Shown here: positions 54,805 to 63,766 of the stretch, in pieces
Numbering within the stretch: position 1 is the first letter of the stretch
How the letters are laid out: each line of letters opens with the position of its first letter
Assembly (NCBI RefSeq): GCF_019511525.1
Contig: NZ_JAEUAT010000001.1
Location: 1-64,000, forward strand
Source: Rhizobium cauense
Lineage (GTDB): Bacteria; Pseudomonadota; Alphaproteobacteria; Rhizobiales; Rhizobiaceae
DNA length: 64,000 nt
Reading direction: 5' to 3'
The notes under the pieces: generated by a model
Seen by the model: the letters and a program-made list of their open reading frames with translations, nothing else
The model's database searches: none
Told to the model about the DNA's origin: nothing
Position numbers and translations under genes: made by a program

Positions 54805-55425
54805 TCAGCCCTCGGGCCACCGGCTATGTACGTCAAAGCCTTCGCCGGTCAGCAGAAGGATGGTTTCATAGAGCGGCAACCCGACAACATTGGTGTAGGA
54901 CCCGACCATCTTCTGCACAAATGTGCCGGCCAGGCCCTGGATGCCATAGGCGCCGGCCTTGCCACGCCATTGCCCTGAGGCCAGGTAGTTCTCAATCTCG
55001 AAACCGGAAAGGCGCTTGAAGCGAACCTTCGTCTCGACGATCTTCTGGCGGATCTTGCGGTCGGGTGTCACCAGGCAGACACCGGTATAGACCCAGTGGC
55101 TGCGGCCGGAGAGGAGATGCAGAGAAGCCGACGCTTCATCCGCAAACTCGGCCTTGCCCAGAATGCGGCGGCCGACAGCGACGACCGTATCGGCGGACAG
55201 GATGTAGCTGCCCTTCCACATCATGTCGCCCTTGATGGCGGCAAGCGCTGCCTCGGCTTTTTCCGTCGACAGACGCCGGGCAAGCGAGCGCGGATGCTCA
55301 GACTTCTTCGGCGTCTCGTCGATATCCATCGGCATCAGGCGCGATGGCTCAATCCCTGCCTGATTGAGCAGGTCGACGCGGCGGGGCGAGCCGGAAGCCA
55401 GAATGAGCTTGTATTTCAGCGCCAT
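54805..55425 (-). CDS. maf: Maf-family nucleotide pyrophosphatase
   Basis: Maf proteins hydrolyse non-canonical or pyrimidine nucleoside triphosphates. The 206-residue product starts at the ATG giving [20 protein letters not shown], the Maf signature; the frame is open 17 codons upstream without similarity. Further motifs are [18 protein letters not shown] (about 76-93) and [13 protein letters not shown]. It is downstream of infA with 52 bases between, and yacG follows. Confidence 0.94.
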   Translation of the reverse strand: MALKYKLILASGSPRRVDLLNQAGIEPSRLMPMDIDETPKKSEHPRSLARRLSTEKAEAALAAIKGDMMWKGSYILSADTVVAVGRRILGKAEFADEASASLHLLSGRSHWVYTGVCLVTPDRKIRQKIVETKVRFKRLSGFEIENYLASGQWRGKAGAYGIQGLAGTFVQKMVGSYTNVVGLPLYETILLLTGEGFDVHSRWPEG

Positions 55426-55477
55426 GGAACCTCGACCACCGGAAGACGGAGAGAAGCCTTTCGAGCCTTCAAGCACC

Positions 55478-55696
55478 CTACTTGAAACGATAGGTGATGC
55501 GGCCCTTGGTCAGGTCGTAGGGGGTCATTTCGACGAGAACCTTGTCGCCCGCCAGAACGCGGATGCGGTTCTTGCGCATGCGGCCGGCCGTGTGGGCGAT
55601 GATCTCGTGTTCGTTTTCGAGCTTCACGCGGAACGTCGCGTTCGGCAGAAGCTCGGTCACGATACCCGGAAATTCAAGGACTTCTTCTTTAGGCAT
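55478..55696 (-). CDS. infA: Translation initiation factor IF-1
   Basis: IF-1 binds the ribosomal A site during initiation. The 72-residue product is an S1-like OB fold with the universally conserved [20 protein letters not shown] and [20 protein letters not shown]. It has exact family length. AGGAAGA precedes the ATG. It lies upstream of maf on the same strand. Confidence 0.98.
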   Translation of the reverse strand: MPKEEVLEFPGIVTELLPNATFRVKLENEHEIIAHTAGRMRKNRIRVLAGDKVLVEMTPYDLTKGRITYRFK

Positions 55697-55814
55697 ATAG
55701 AGGTTTTCTTCCTGTCGGTTGAGATAGCGGCAATAGCCGCCCCAAATTTTGCGCGGAAACTACACAATCAGCGGAGGTTTGTGAACCTCGTTGATCGCGT
55801 TTCTGTTATTTGTT

Positions 55815-56291
55815 TCACGCCGATTGCGCGGCGGTGGAGTTTCTTCTCACCAATCGGCTCTCGATCAGTTCGGTCAGATGATCGCGAACTTCCCGGTAGC
55901 TGTCCAGAATCTGCTCTCGCGTGCCCTGAACTACGGTCGGATCCATGGTCGGCCAATACACGACTTCGATCGCTTTTGACCGGGTCAGCTCCAGCGCCGC
56001 ATGGTGCGCCTGCGGCGAAAGCGTGATGATCAGGTCGAAGTAATCGTCCTCGAGTTCTTCCAGCGTGTGCGGATGATGCCGGCCGAGCGAAAGGCCGATC
56101 TCTTCCAGCGCAACATCGACGAACGGATCGCGCTCTCCCGCGCGGACGCCCGCGGACCTGATGTAGACATTTGCCGGCAGCATGCTGCGGGCAATCACCT
56201 CGGCCATCGGGGAGCGGATGCAGTTCATGCCGCACATGAACAGAATGGCGCCCGGCCTCTTTCCGTCGCCTGGCTCGACCGGCGCTTCCAT
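55815..56291 (-). CDS. Low-molecular-weight phosphotyrosine phosphatase-like protein
   Basis: The 158-residue product has the LMW-PTP active-site loop CGMNCIRSP, a CX5R motif with C20 and R26, close to the N-terminus. The later DYFDLIITLSPQAHHAALEL and WPTMDPT supply the general acid Asp. It resembles both PTPs and ArsC-type arsenate reductases. Because the Cys pair of ArsC is not clear, a phosphatase is more likely. It lies five bases after the UPF0262 gene and belongs to the hisD operon. The 118-base gap before infA is short and shows no gene. Confidence 0.85.
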   Translation of the reverse strand: MEAPVEPGDGKRPGAILFMCGMNCIRSPMAEVIARSMLPANVYIRSAGVRAGERDPFVDVALEEIGLSLGRHHPHTLEELEDDYFDLIITLSPQAHHAALELTRSKAIEVVYWPTMDPTVVQGTREQILDSYREVRDHLTELIESRLVRRNSTAAQSA

Positions 56292-56296
56292 CGGCG

Positions 56297-56770
56297 TCAG
56301 CCGCGCCAGTAGAGCACGCAGACCAGCGTGAACAGCCGGCGGGCGGTGTCGAAATCGACCTCGATCTTGCCGTTCAGCCGGTCCCTCAGGGTCTGCGAAC
56401 CCTCATTGTGGATGCCGCGCCGCCCCATATCGATCGCCTCGATGCGACTTGGCGAGGCGGAGCGGATGGCCTCATAGTAGCTTTCGCAGATCAGGAAGTA
56501 ATCCTTCACGATGCGGCGAAACGGGGTCAGCGAAAGGATGTGGGTCGCGACGGCTGCACCATCCTCGGTCGTGATCGCGAAAACCAGCTTGGAATCGACC
56601 AGCGAAATGTTCAGCCGATAGGGGCCGCCGGAATGGCCAACGGGCGTAAAGCTGTTTTCCTCGACAAGATCGAAAATGGCAACCGCGCGCTCGTGCTCGA
56701 CGTCGGGCGTCGCTCGGCCGATGGTGTCGTCAAGGACGACGTCGCAAAGCCGGAAGTCGCCCGCTGCCAT
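56297..56770 (-). CDS. UPF0262 family protein
   Basis: The 157-residue product matches the UPF0262 family, known only from alphaproteobacteria and of unknown function. Typical stretches are [13 protein letters not shown] (about 30-42), [20 protein letters not shown] (about 80-99) and [17 protein letters not shown]. It has no signal or membrane segment. It sits three bases after hisD, a conserved location, which suggests joint expression rather than a proven role in histidine synthesis. Confidence 0.88.
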   Translation of the reverse strand: MAAGDFRLCDVVLDDTIGRATPDVEHERAVAIFDLVEENSFTPVGHSGGPYRLNISLVDSKLVFAITTEDGAAVATHILSLTPFRRIVKDYFLICESYYEAIRSASPSRIEAIDMGRRGIHNEGSQTLRDRLNGKIEVDFDTARRLFTLVCVLYWRG

Positions 56771-56773
56771 CTC

Positions 56774-58072
56774 TTACCTTTCCAGATTGAGGCGGATCGC
56801 AACCGATCGCGCATGCCCGTCCAGCCCTTCGGACATGGCAAGCGCAATGGCAGCCGGGCCGAGCGTGCGCAACTGCTCCGGGCCAAGACGCAAGATCGAG
56901 GTGCGCTTGACGAAATCGAGCACGGAAAGCCCCGACGAGAACCGCGCCGAACGGGCCGTCGGCAGAACGTGGTTCGAGCCGCCGACATAGTCGCCGATCA
57001 CTTCGGGCGTGTGGGCGCCGATGAAAATCGCGCCGGCATTGCGGATGTTGGGTAGCAGCGCATCCGGATCGGCAACAGCGAGCTCCAGATGTTCGGCCGC
57101 GATCCGGTTTGCCAGCGGAATCGCGTCCGCAAGCTTTTTCACGAGAATGATGGCGCCGAAATCGCGCCAGCTGGCCACTGCGGTTTCAGAACGGTTCAGC
57201 GTCTTCAGCTGCCGCTCGACGGCTGCTTCGACCGCCTTTGCAAACTCGGCATCATCGGTTGCGAGGATCGCCTGCGCGCTCGCATCGTGCTCCGCCTGTG
57301 CCAGAAGGTCGGCTGCGATCCAGTCCGGATCGTTGTCCTTGTCGGCAATGACGAGCACTTCCGAGGGTCCTGCGATCATGTCGATGCCGACCGTGCCGAA
57401 AACCTGCCGCTTGGCAGCGGCGACATAGGCATTGCCGGGACCGGTGATCTTGGCAACCGGCGCGATCGTCTCGGTGCCGTAGGCAAGTGCTGCGACAGCC
57501 TGTGCGCCACCGACCCGATAGATCTCGGTAACGCCGGCAAGCTTGGCGGCGGCAAGAACCGCGGGGTTGACGGAGCCACCGGTTGCAGGAACGACAATGA
57601 CAATACGATCGACGCCTGCGACCTTCGCAGGCACGGCATTCATCAGAACCGAACTCGGATAGCTCGCCGTACCGCCGGGAACATAGAGGCCGACAGCCTC
57701 GATCGCCGTCCAGCGGGAGCCGAGGCCGACGCCCATGTCGTCCTCATAGATATCGTCCTTCGGCAACTGGCGGCGGTGATGCGATTCGATGCGTACGGCC
57801 GCAACCTTCAGCGCGCCAAGAACTTCGGCCGGAACGGCTTCGATGGCCGCATCGATCTCAGCCTCGGTGACGCGCATCGGCGTTACGGCGTAATCAATCC
57901 CGTCGAACCTCTTCGAATATTCGGCAAGCGCCACATCGCCTCGGGCCCTGACGTCATCGATGATGGCGCGGACTGCCGTATTCACATCCTCGGAGACTTC
58001 ACGCTTGGTCGTCAGGAAGGCGGCAAACCGTTGCTCGAAGCCTTCCGATGCCTGATCCAGCCAGATAGCCAA
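56774..58072 (-). CDS. hisD: Histidinol dehydrogenase HisD
   Basis: HisD oxidises L-histidinol to L-histidine in two NAD-dependent steps. The 432-residue product has GLYVPGGTASYPSSVLMNAV (about 127-146), the signature IDMIAGPSEVLVIADKDNDP, ADLLAQAEHD with the zinc ligands, and GGSNHVLPTARSARFSSGLS near 366. Catalytic His and Glu residues appear intact. It starts 38 bases after the DUF2948 gene. Confidence 0.97.
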   Translation of the reverse strand: MAIWLDQASEGFEQRFAAFLTTKREVSEDVNTAVRAIIDDVRARGDVALAEYSKRFDGIDYAVTPMRVTEAEIDAAIEAVPAEVLGALKVAAVRIESHHRRQLPKDDIYEDDMGVGLGSRWTAIEAVGLYVPGGTASYPSSVLMNAVPAKVAGVDRIVIVVPATGGSVNPAVLAAAKLAGVTEIYRVGGAQAVAALAYGTETIAPVAKITGPGNAYVAAAKRQVFGTVGIDMIAGPSEVLVIADKDNDPDWIAADLLAQAEHDASAQAILATDDAEFAKAVEAAVERQLKTLNRSETAVASWRDFGAIILVKKLADAIPLANRIAAEHLELAVADPDALLPNIRNAGAIFIGAHTPEVIGDYVGGSNHVLPTARSARFSSGLSVLDFVKRTSILRLGPEQLRTLGPAAIALAMSEGLDGHARSVAIRLNLER

Positions 58073-58110
58073 TGCGATATTCCCTCTTCAGATACTCGGT
58101 GAACCAGTTT

Positions 58111-58548
58111 TCAGGCGCCGGGATGGCGCGGTTTGGAGGCGGTTTCCCACGCGCCGCCGACATCCGCAAGCTGAACCTCGATGCATTCAACGTCCAGTGC
58201 GATCGTAGCGGCGCCCGAGAGCGCCAGCTCAACCGTTCCCTCCGGGCCCTCGCCCTTCTGCTCGAAGCGGATGGCAAGCAAAGACAAGACTTCGTCGCGG
58301 TTCGTGCGGTCGATACCTGTCGAGCGGACTGCAAGCACACGCTTGAAAACGATAGCAGCGCGGCGGCGCTCGAAGCCTTTGCGTTTCTTGCCTGCCTCTT
58401 CCCACACGAAGCGGTTGACTGCGACAGAGAACTGAGCCTCACGCGGCGACCAGGCGATATCGGCGACCTTGAAGACGCTATCCTGCAAATGCGCGGAGAC
58501 GACGGCAAGATCCTCGCTATCGAGCGCAACAAGCCTCAGATCAGTCAT
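58111..58548 (-). CDS. DUF2948 family protein
   Basis: The 145-residue soluble product matches the alphaproteobacterial DUF2948 family by its N-terminus LRLVALDSEDLAVVSAHLQD and the central AQFSVAVNRFVWE. A short loop ending in a Pro-rich tail follows. Function unknown. It keeps its usual place between murA and hisD. The murA-side gap (58549-58664) holds the murA terminator. Confidence 0.85.
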   Translation of the reverse strand: MTDLRLVALDSEDLAVVSAHLQDSVFKVADIAWSPREAQFSVAVNRFVWEEAGKKRKGFERRRAAIVFKRVLAVRSTGIDRTNRDEVLSLLAIRFEQKGEGPEGTVELALSGAATIALDVECIEVQLADVGGAWETASKPRHPGA

Positions 58549-58640
58549 TCAGGCAAAACCCCATCGCCAATGCATCGCCGGGATGGCGATGCGTTCTGAC
58601 AACGGACATAAGGCGCGACACGAGAATGCGCAACCGTGAC

Positions 58641-58661
58641 AAAGGGCGAGTGTCGCCCTTT
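58641..58661 (-). terminator. Hairpin after murA
   Basis: Perfect 9-base arms (58641-58649 and 58653-58661) surround a 3-base loop. It lies three bases after the murA stop. There is no T run beyond the stem on the minus strand, though the stem itself ends in TTT. Confidence 0.6.
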
Positions 58662-58664
58662 TAG

Positions 58665-59957
58665 CTACTCGCTGACACGCTCGACGATGGCGCCGCAGCG
58701 GGTGAGCTTTTCTTCCAGGCGCTCGAAGCCGCGATCGAGGTGATAAACGCGGGACACCATCGTCTCGCCTTCGGCGGCAAGGCCGGCAATGACGAGCGAC
58801 ACGGAGGCACGCAGGTCGGTTGCCATGACAGGCGCACCCTTGAGGCGCGGAACGCCTTCGATCTTCGCCGTCTGGCCCGACAGCGAGATCTTGGCGCCGA
58901 GACGCGCAAGTTCCTGCACGTGCATGAAGCGGTTTTCGAAGATCGTCTCGGTAACATGCGAGATGCCGGTCGAGCGCGTCATCAGCGCCATGAACTGCGC
59001 CTGCAGATCGGTCGGGAAGCCCGGGAACGGATCGGTGACGATATCGACCGGCTTGATGCCGGCGCCGTTGCGGCGGATACGCATGCCATTGTTGGTCGGC
59101 GAAATTTCCGCACCGGCGCGGCGCAGCGTTTCAAGCGCCGTGTCGAGCAGCGCGACATCGGTATTCTCAAGCGTGACATCACCACCGGCCATGGCGACGG
59201 CCATGGCGTAGGTGCCGGTCTCGATGCGATCCGGAAGGACGCGGTGACGGGCGCCTGACAGTGAGGTGACACCTTCGATGGTGATCGTGCTCGTGCCGGC
59301 GCCTGAAATCTTTGCACCCATGGCGATCAGGCAGTTGGCGAGGTCGACGACCTCAGGCTCGCGGGCGGCGTTGCCGATGACAGTCGTGCCTCGGGCAAGG
59401 GTTGCAGCCATCATCATCACGTGGGTCGCGCCGACAGATACCTTCGGGAAGGTGTAGCGGGCGCCAATCAGGCCGCCCTTCGGTGCCGTCGCATTGATGT
59501 AGCCGCCGTCGATCTCAAGGTTCGCACCGAGCGCAGTCAGGCCATCGAGGAACAGATCGACCGGACGCGTGCCGATGGCGCAACCGCCCGGCAACGAGAC
59601 GCGGCACTGGCCTTCGCGGGCAAGCAGCGGCCCGATGACCCAGAAGGAAGCGCGCATCTTGGAGACCAGCTCGTAGGGAGCGGTGGTATCGACGATGGTG
59701 CGGCAGGTGAAGTGGATGGTGCGCGAGTAGGCATCTTCCTGGCGCTCGCGGCGGCCGTTGACGGCAACGTCGACGCCGTGATTGCCGAGGATGCGCATCA
59801 GAAGCTCGACGTCGGCCAGATGCGGCACATTCTCAAGCGTCAGTGTATCGCTGGTCAGCAGCGAGGCGATCATCAGCGGCAGGGCGGCATTCTTGGCGCC
59901 GGAAATCGGAATGATGCCGTTAAGCTCATTACCGCCGACAATTCTAATACGATCCAT
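58665..59957 (-). CDS. murA: UDP-N-acetylglucosamine enolpyruvyl transferase MurA
   Basis: MurA catalyses the first committed step of peptidoglycan synthesis, adding enolpyruvate from PEP to UDP-GlcNAc. The 430-residue product has K22 in SGAKNAAL, the active-site loop [12 protein letters not shown] with C126 (the residue attacked by fosfomycin) and the late [12 protein letters not shown]. The presence of the Cys predicts fosfomycin sensitivity at the target level. It stands upstream of the DUF2948-hisD group on the same strand. Confidence 0.98.
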   Translation of the reverse strand: MDRIRIVGGNELNGIIPISGAKNAALPLMIASLLTSDTLTLENVPHLADVELLMRILGNHGVDVAVNGRRERQEDAYSRTIHFTCRTIVDTTAPYELVSKMRASFWVIGPLLAREGQCRVSLPGGCAIGTRPVDLFLDGLTALGANLEIDGGYINATAPKGGLIGARYTFPKVSVGATHVMMMAATLARGTTVIGNAAREPEVVDLANCLIAMGAKISGAGTSTITIEGVTSLSGARHRVLPDRIETGTYAMAVAMAGGDVTLENTDVALLDTALETLRRAGAEISPTNNGMRIRRNGAGIKPVDIVTDPFPGFPTDLQAQFMALMTRSTGISHVTETIFENRFMHVQELARLGAKISLSGQTAKIEGVPRLKGAPVMATDLRASVSLVIAGLAAEGETMVSRVYHLDRGFERLEEKLTRCGAIVERVSE

Positions 59958-60060
59958 GTGCGCTTACGGGCGATGCCCGCCTTTCTAAAAGGCTGTCTGG
60001 AAAAAGATGCGGGTGTTTAGACGAAATTAGCGGGGGCTTCAATTCGCCGTGAACGGAACA

Positions 60061-60255
60061 TTACGATTCGTCCATTTTTGCGGCAGGCAGGCCATTCGTC
60101 TCATCTGCCTGCCCGGAACGGCGCGCACGCGTCTGCTGTTTGCGGCGGGACAAATTCTCGCGAAGTTTTTCGGCAGCGCGCTCGCGGCGCAACTCCGCCT
60201 GGCGTTCGATCGCCGCCTTGCGGCTCATCTGGCCTTTTTCGGTGTTCTCGGTCAT
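60061..60255 (-). CDS. Small basic protein of unknown function
   Basis: The 64-residue product is rich in Arg, Lys, Glu and Ala (SRKAAIERQAELRRERAAEK) and likely forms one long helix or coiled coil. It has no Cys or membrane part. The gene lies 103 bases before murA on the same strand, with tRNA-Thr divergent. Similar short basic proteins are found next to murA in related genomes, as I recall; the role is unknown. Confidence 0.6.
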   Translation of the reverse strand: MTENTEKGQMSRKAAIERQAELRRERAAEKLRENLSRRKQQTRARRSGQADETNGLPAAKMDES

Positions 60256-60407
60256 GCCGCAGGCTTACCTGAATTTGCGGCATTTCAAAAGTGGCCCGAC
60301 CTCAATCCACCGAAAGATGGAAATTGCGGCTTGCGCTTGGCATGAACCTGTGGCAATAGGCCCCCCGTTCACGCAATGCAGCCGCTTCGGTTGCGCGTCT
60401 GGTCCTT

Positions 60408-60482
60408 GCTGCCGTAGCTCAGTGGTAGAGCACACCCTTGGTAAGGGTGAGGTCGGTGGTTCAATCCCACTCGGCAGCACCA
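60408..60482 (+). tRNA. tRNA-Thr (GGT)
   Basis: This 75-base cloverleaf has acceptor stem GCTGCCG/CGGCAGC, D-arm AGCTCAGTGGTAGAGC, a 5-base anticodon stem with loop TTGGTAA (anticodon GGT), T-arm GGTTCAATCC and encoded CCA. It is followed by GTTTTCTCTAAAAC, which may help end the transcript. Confidence 0.97.
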
Positions 60483-60684
60483 GTTTTCTCTAAAACAACC
60501 AACCAGACAGGTCCGCCCAGGCGGATTCGTCTTTCGGCTGACATCAATCTCTCGGTGACCCCATCGCACAGGCGAGCGACTACCCCAGGCGGAAGCGCCT
60601 AAGCGACCTGTAAGGCGCTGAGATTTCGTTTGAATCGCGCTGCGCGTGCTGCTTTGCTGCCAGCAGTCTAGGAAAGGCACGCCC

Positions 60685-60981
60685 ATGAAAAATGTGGCTC
60701 TAGCCGCCGCGCTTTTGCTGTCGTCCACATCCGTCGCCGGTGCTGATGCGCAGATCAATGCGCGCGATCATACATGCAGCCAGATCGCCCAGATCGTTCG
60801 TCAGGAAAAGAAGGTATTCGTTCGCGTCGGCATCGGCGGCCGCAAATTCCGTTATCCGCCCGCCAGATGCGGGCCAAGCGACAAGCGCGGCACCACCAGT
60901 CTGCGCGACGCCAATGGAAGGCAATGCCTTCTCGACTACGCCTGCGTCTACGATCCGGAATCCTTCTACAACTTTCGCTAG
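60685..60981 (+). CDS. Small secreted protein with four cysteines
   Basis: The 98-residue precursor starts at the ATG after AAAGG. It has a signal peptide (about 1-22, ending AGADA) and a mature part with four Cys in HTCSQ, ARCGP, RQCLL and YACVY, likely two disulphides. The sequence IAQIVRQEKKVFVRVGIGGR suggests a helix then a strand. The family resembles other short secreted rhizobial proteins of unknown function. It is convergent with the next gene; a small GCTTGGTT hairpin lies between them (61005-61021). Confidence 0.7.
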   Translation: MKNVALAAALLLSSTSVAGADAQINARDHTCSQIAQIVRQEKKVFVRVGIGGRKFRYPPARCGPSDKRGTTSLRDANGRQCLLDYACVYDPESFYNFR

Positions 60982-61030
60982 CTCGCGGCACAGCGCGGCG
61001 ACATGCTTGGTTCAACCAAGCCAACGCAGT

Positions 61031-61279
61031 CTACGCGTCGAAATGCCAGTCCTTTGTCGGGCGGCATGACAGGTAGTCGGATGTGTCGAGATCACCGATC
61101 ATCTGCCTCAACCTTCGCACGGTCTCCTCAAATGCAGCGAGCTTCGCGGCGGTCACGTCCACATTCTGGCCAGTGGCGTCATCGACTTCAAGCCAGCGCT
61201 GTTGCCCACGTCGCATCGACACGACCAGAGAAACATACTTCTGGCATTCCGAATTCAGCATGTACTTGAGGTCCTGCAT
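61031..61279 (-). CDS. Small protein of unknown function
   Basis: The 82-residue product starts at the second of two adjacent ATGs because GGAG lies seven bases upstream. It is soluble and charged, with two Cys (C12 and C73). The pattern SLVVSMRRGQQRWLEVDDAT is followed by a helix ALAAFEETVRRLRQM-like stretch. No family recognised. It is convergent with the secreted protein gene. Confidence 0.6.
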   Translation of the reverse strand: MQDLKYMLNSECQKYVSLVVSMRRGQQRWLEVDDATGQNVDVTAAKLAAFEETVRRLRQMIGDLDTSDYLSCRPTKDWHFDA

Positions 61280-61543
61280 CATCGATCTCCGGCTAACAAT
61301 TGACGACTGACGCTGAGCGTTCCATGGTTGCATGAACGGCGAAAACCCGCCAGTTAAAAGTGCGAACGAACTCGCTGATATAGGAAAAATGGTTGCCGGC
61401 GACAGGAAATCGAGCGCCGGCCCGCGCCCCGCTTTCCGATTTGCCGCCTGTGAAAATATCGCTAATATACATCAGGCTTGCGGCCTCGGAGGAACGTGGA
61501 GGCCGGTTTGTGCGTTTTGGCATGTGCAAGGGAGGAGTCGCCT

Positions 61544-61786
61544 ATGGCAAGCGAGAAGTGGAACGACCCAATCAACGTGGGGTTTGAAAATACGGATGCG
61601 CGGACGATCCTCGGCCCTTTGGACGCACTGAAATGCCTGGCAGACTTATGGCCGAGCGCCCGCGGGCTGCGTTATCTCAAGGCAAGGAGCGCATGCCGGG
61701 CAGCCCTCGATGGCCGCAAGACCGTTGAAGAGGCGCGCGCGGAATTCGTCGCAGCGGCCGAGGAAGCGCGGCTGAAGGTCAATTGA
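61544..61786 (+). CDS. DUF982 family protein
   Basis: The 80-residue product matches DUF982, a family abundant in rhizobia and of unknown function. Hallmarks are the GPLDALKCLADLWPSARGLR stretch, then ARSACRAALDGRKTVEEARA and a C-terminal AEEARLKVN. The ATG has a strong GGAGGAG seven bases upstream; the longer frame upstream is spurious. DUF982 genes are often multicopy and plasmid-borne, though here it sits among core genes. Confidence 0.85.
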   Translation: MASEKWNDPINVGFENTDARTILGPLDALKCLADLWPSARGLRYLKARSACRAALDGRKTVEEARAEFVAAAEEARLKVN

Positions 61787-62003
61787 CCGGCTTTTGCCGC
61801 CGTTCCTAGGAGCAACCTGTCCCGGAACAGGCCAATGGTTTATTTTTGCTTAACCCTTCGCCACGCTTGCTGTGACAACCGCGAGTAAGCGCATTGCCAA
61901 TATGGCACGTCCCTCAATAGAACATCGCCAGCCATCATGATGATGGTCAGAGGCTCGTCACCCTCTGCGAAAGCAGACGAGCCTCGATTGCAATAACTTT
62001 GCC
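61787..62003. other. Gene-free gap with a terminator-like hairpin
   Basis: AGGCTCGTC (61951-61959) pairs with GACGAGCCT (61976-61984), with an inner TGC/GCA helix. The hairpin follows the acyltransferase stop on the minus strand, but no T run follows, so its terminator role is uncertain. On the plus side a CCTGT/ACAGG hairpin and TATTTTTG (near 61815-61848) could end the DUF982 transcript. No gene is seen. Confidence 0.45.
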
Positions 62004-63152
62004 TCATGCGGGCTTCAGACGCCTTCTCCCAATCTTCTCCAGCACTTTGCGCCCGAGCTTCTGGCCCGGCCCTTCGATGCGCGTGAAGCCAAGGTATGCC
62101 AGCGCATAGGCGATTGGCAGGAGGGCGGTCACGACGATCGCAAAACGGACCGGTGCGGAAATGCCGCCGCCGAAATATCTGATGACGAATGCGGCGATCG
62201 GCTGCAGCAGGAGCAGATGGATCAGGTAGACGCCGAACGAAAGTTCTCCGAGCCAATGGCAGAAGCGATTTCCCATCATCGAAGAAATGCGGTCGCCAAT
62301 CTTTCCGATCAGGCCGGGCAGCAGATGATAGTGCACCAGCGCGAAGAAACCGACCACAAGAAGGACGCGGATGGCGACCTTTGTCGAGGTCATGTCCCCG
62401 CCGATCGGAATCATCACCAGAAGTACAGCAAGCAGGCCGTTCATGATGGTTTGCCGCTGCGAAACGAACAACCCGTTGGCAATGAGCATGCCGCACAGGA
62501 AGACGTGCATTTTCAGCGGCAGGAAAGACGGCATCGGAAAGTCGACATGCAGGGCCTGGATCGCCTTGGCGACAAGGAAAGCGGCAAGCGCAATGAAGGC
62601 GGCGCCGGGCAACCACCTGGCTTTCCTCAACAGCAGCATCGCGAGCGGAAATACAGCATAGAACTGCATCTCCAGGCCGAGGCTCCAGTCAGGCAGCGGC
62701 GTGCGGAACGCATAAGCCGGATGCAGCCCGAAGAGGAAGCTTGCATGGATGAGAAGGTTGCTCAGGCTGCCGTCCAGATAGCGCTCGGGCAATTGCGGGC
62801 CTCGCGCCAGGAAGGTATCAATGACCATACGGCTCTCATAGAGCTGCGGTCCCAGTACCAGCGCGATGCACAGCATCACATAATAAAGCGGCGCAATACG
62901 GAAGAAGCGCTTCAGCCAGAAACCGAACCAGGTGGACGGCTTCTCCCAAGGATTTGCCGTCTCGCGCAGTTGATAGTGAAAGACCATCAGAAAGCCGGAC
63001 AGCATAATGAAGAGGTCGACGCCCAAATCCGGCGACGAAAGAATCGGAAGGTGCCAGCCTGTCAGTTGCAGGCTATGACCCAAGAGTACCCAAAGGGCTG
63101 CCAGGCCACGGAGCCCGTCAAGGCAGCCGATCCGCTTGCTCTCAATGATCAT
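62004..63152 (-). CDS. Acyltransferase 3 family membrane protein
   Basis: The product (382 residues from the second of two adjacent ATGs; AAGGA lies six bases before it) has about ten membrane helices and the family N-terminus RIGCLDGLRGLAALWVLLGHS, with the catalytic His of this fold. Such enzymes O-acetylate or O-acylate surface glycans such as Nod factors, lipopolysaccharide or exopolysaccharide. Nothing in the neighbourhood fixes the substrate. A long frame on the opposite strand is a shadow. Confidence 0.88.
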   Translation of the reverse strand: MIIESKRIGCLDGLRGLAALWVLLGHSLQLTGWHLPILSSPDLGVDLFIMLSGFLMVFHYQLRETANPWEKPSTWFGFWLKRFFRIAPLYYVMLCIALVLGPQLYESRMVIDTFLARGPQLPERYLDGSLSNLLIHASFLFGLHPAYAFRTPLPDWSLGLEMQFYAVFPLAMLLLRKARWLPGAAFIALAAFLVAKAIQALHVDFPMPSFLPLKMHVFLCGMLIANGLFVSQRQTIMNGLLAVLLVMIPIGGDMTSTKVAIRVLLVVGFFALVHYHLLPGLIGKIGDRISSMMGNRFCHWLGELSFGVYLIHLLLLQPIAAFVIRYFGGGISAPVRFAIVVTALLPIAYALAYLGFTRIEGPGQKLGRKVLEKIGRRRLKPA

Positions 63153-63287
63153 CATGTATCCTTCTGGTTGCGGCCCCAGCGCCGCGGAAGCTAGCGCATT
63201 GTGCTGCAGCGCACAACGCACAACCAGAAAAGTTGATCGATCATGTGGGAAAATGCGACCTTCGCTACCTGTCGACTCTAACGAAGA

Positions 63288-63545
63288 TCAACAGCCGCTG
63301 TCGCGCTGAACCTCGACATAGCCAACGCCTATGATGGTGCCGTCAAACGCCCGAATGAAAGATGGAACATAGCGAGTGCTTGGCTCAACGCAGGCTGCCG
63401 CACCGGTATATTCGTTCAATGCGATCTCGTCCTGGGGCAGAGCGGAATAGTCCGTTGTGATTTCCAATGAAGCCGAAGCCGGCGTTACGAAGGTCCCGAT
63501 TGCCAGCGCAAATGCCGGCAATCCTAGCCGAAGAAAGCTTTGCAT
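63288..63545 (-). CDS. Small secreted protein of unknown function
   Basis: The 85-residue precursor has a signal peptide (about 1-26, ending TPASA) and a mature part of about 59 residues with two Cys (C52 and the C-terminal C85) that could pair. The mature part starts SLEITTDYSALPQDE and has an Arg-containing loop SFIRAFDGTIIGVGYVEVQR. The Shine-Dalgarno GGGAGAGG lies just before the ATG. No family recognised. Confidence 0.7.
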   Translation of the reverse strand: MQSFLRLGLPAFALAIGTFVTPASASLEITTDYSALPQDEIALNEYTGAAACVEPSTRYVPSFIRAFDGTIIGVGYVEVQRDSGC

Positions 63546-63766
63546 TCGCCTCTCCCGTGTTTGATTACAAGCATTAACTAATGAACTGCGATTTAGTTCC
63601 AGTCCTGCTGCTACTACTTTCGCACAGTTGACCCGTAACTATTTCCGATGAAGCTAATTTGTATGATTTAACATAGCTGTAGATATGCCATCATCCAGGC
63701 AGGCAACGACCCGGTCGCCAAGCGAAGTATATGGGCACTAATCATTTTTATACTTCGGAATCACGC

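Noticed and set aside
62217..63194. 325-codon frame antisense to the acyltransferase
   Set aside because: Gln/Arg/His-rich shadow frame; the opposite strand has clear membrane helices and a family motif.
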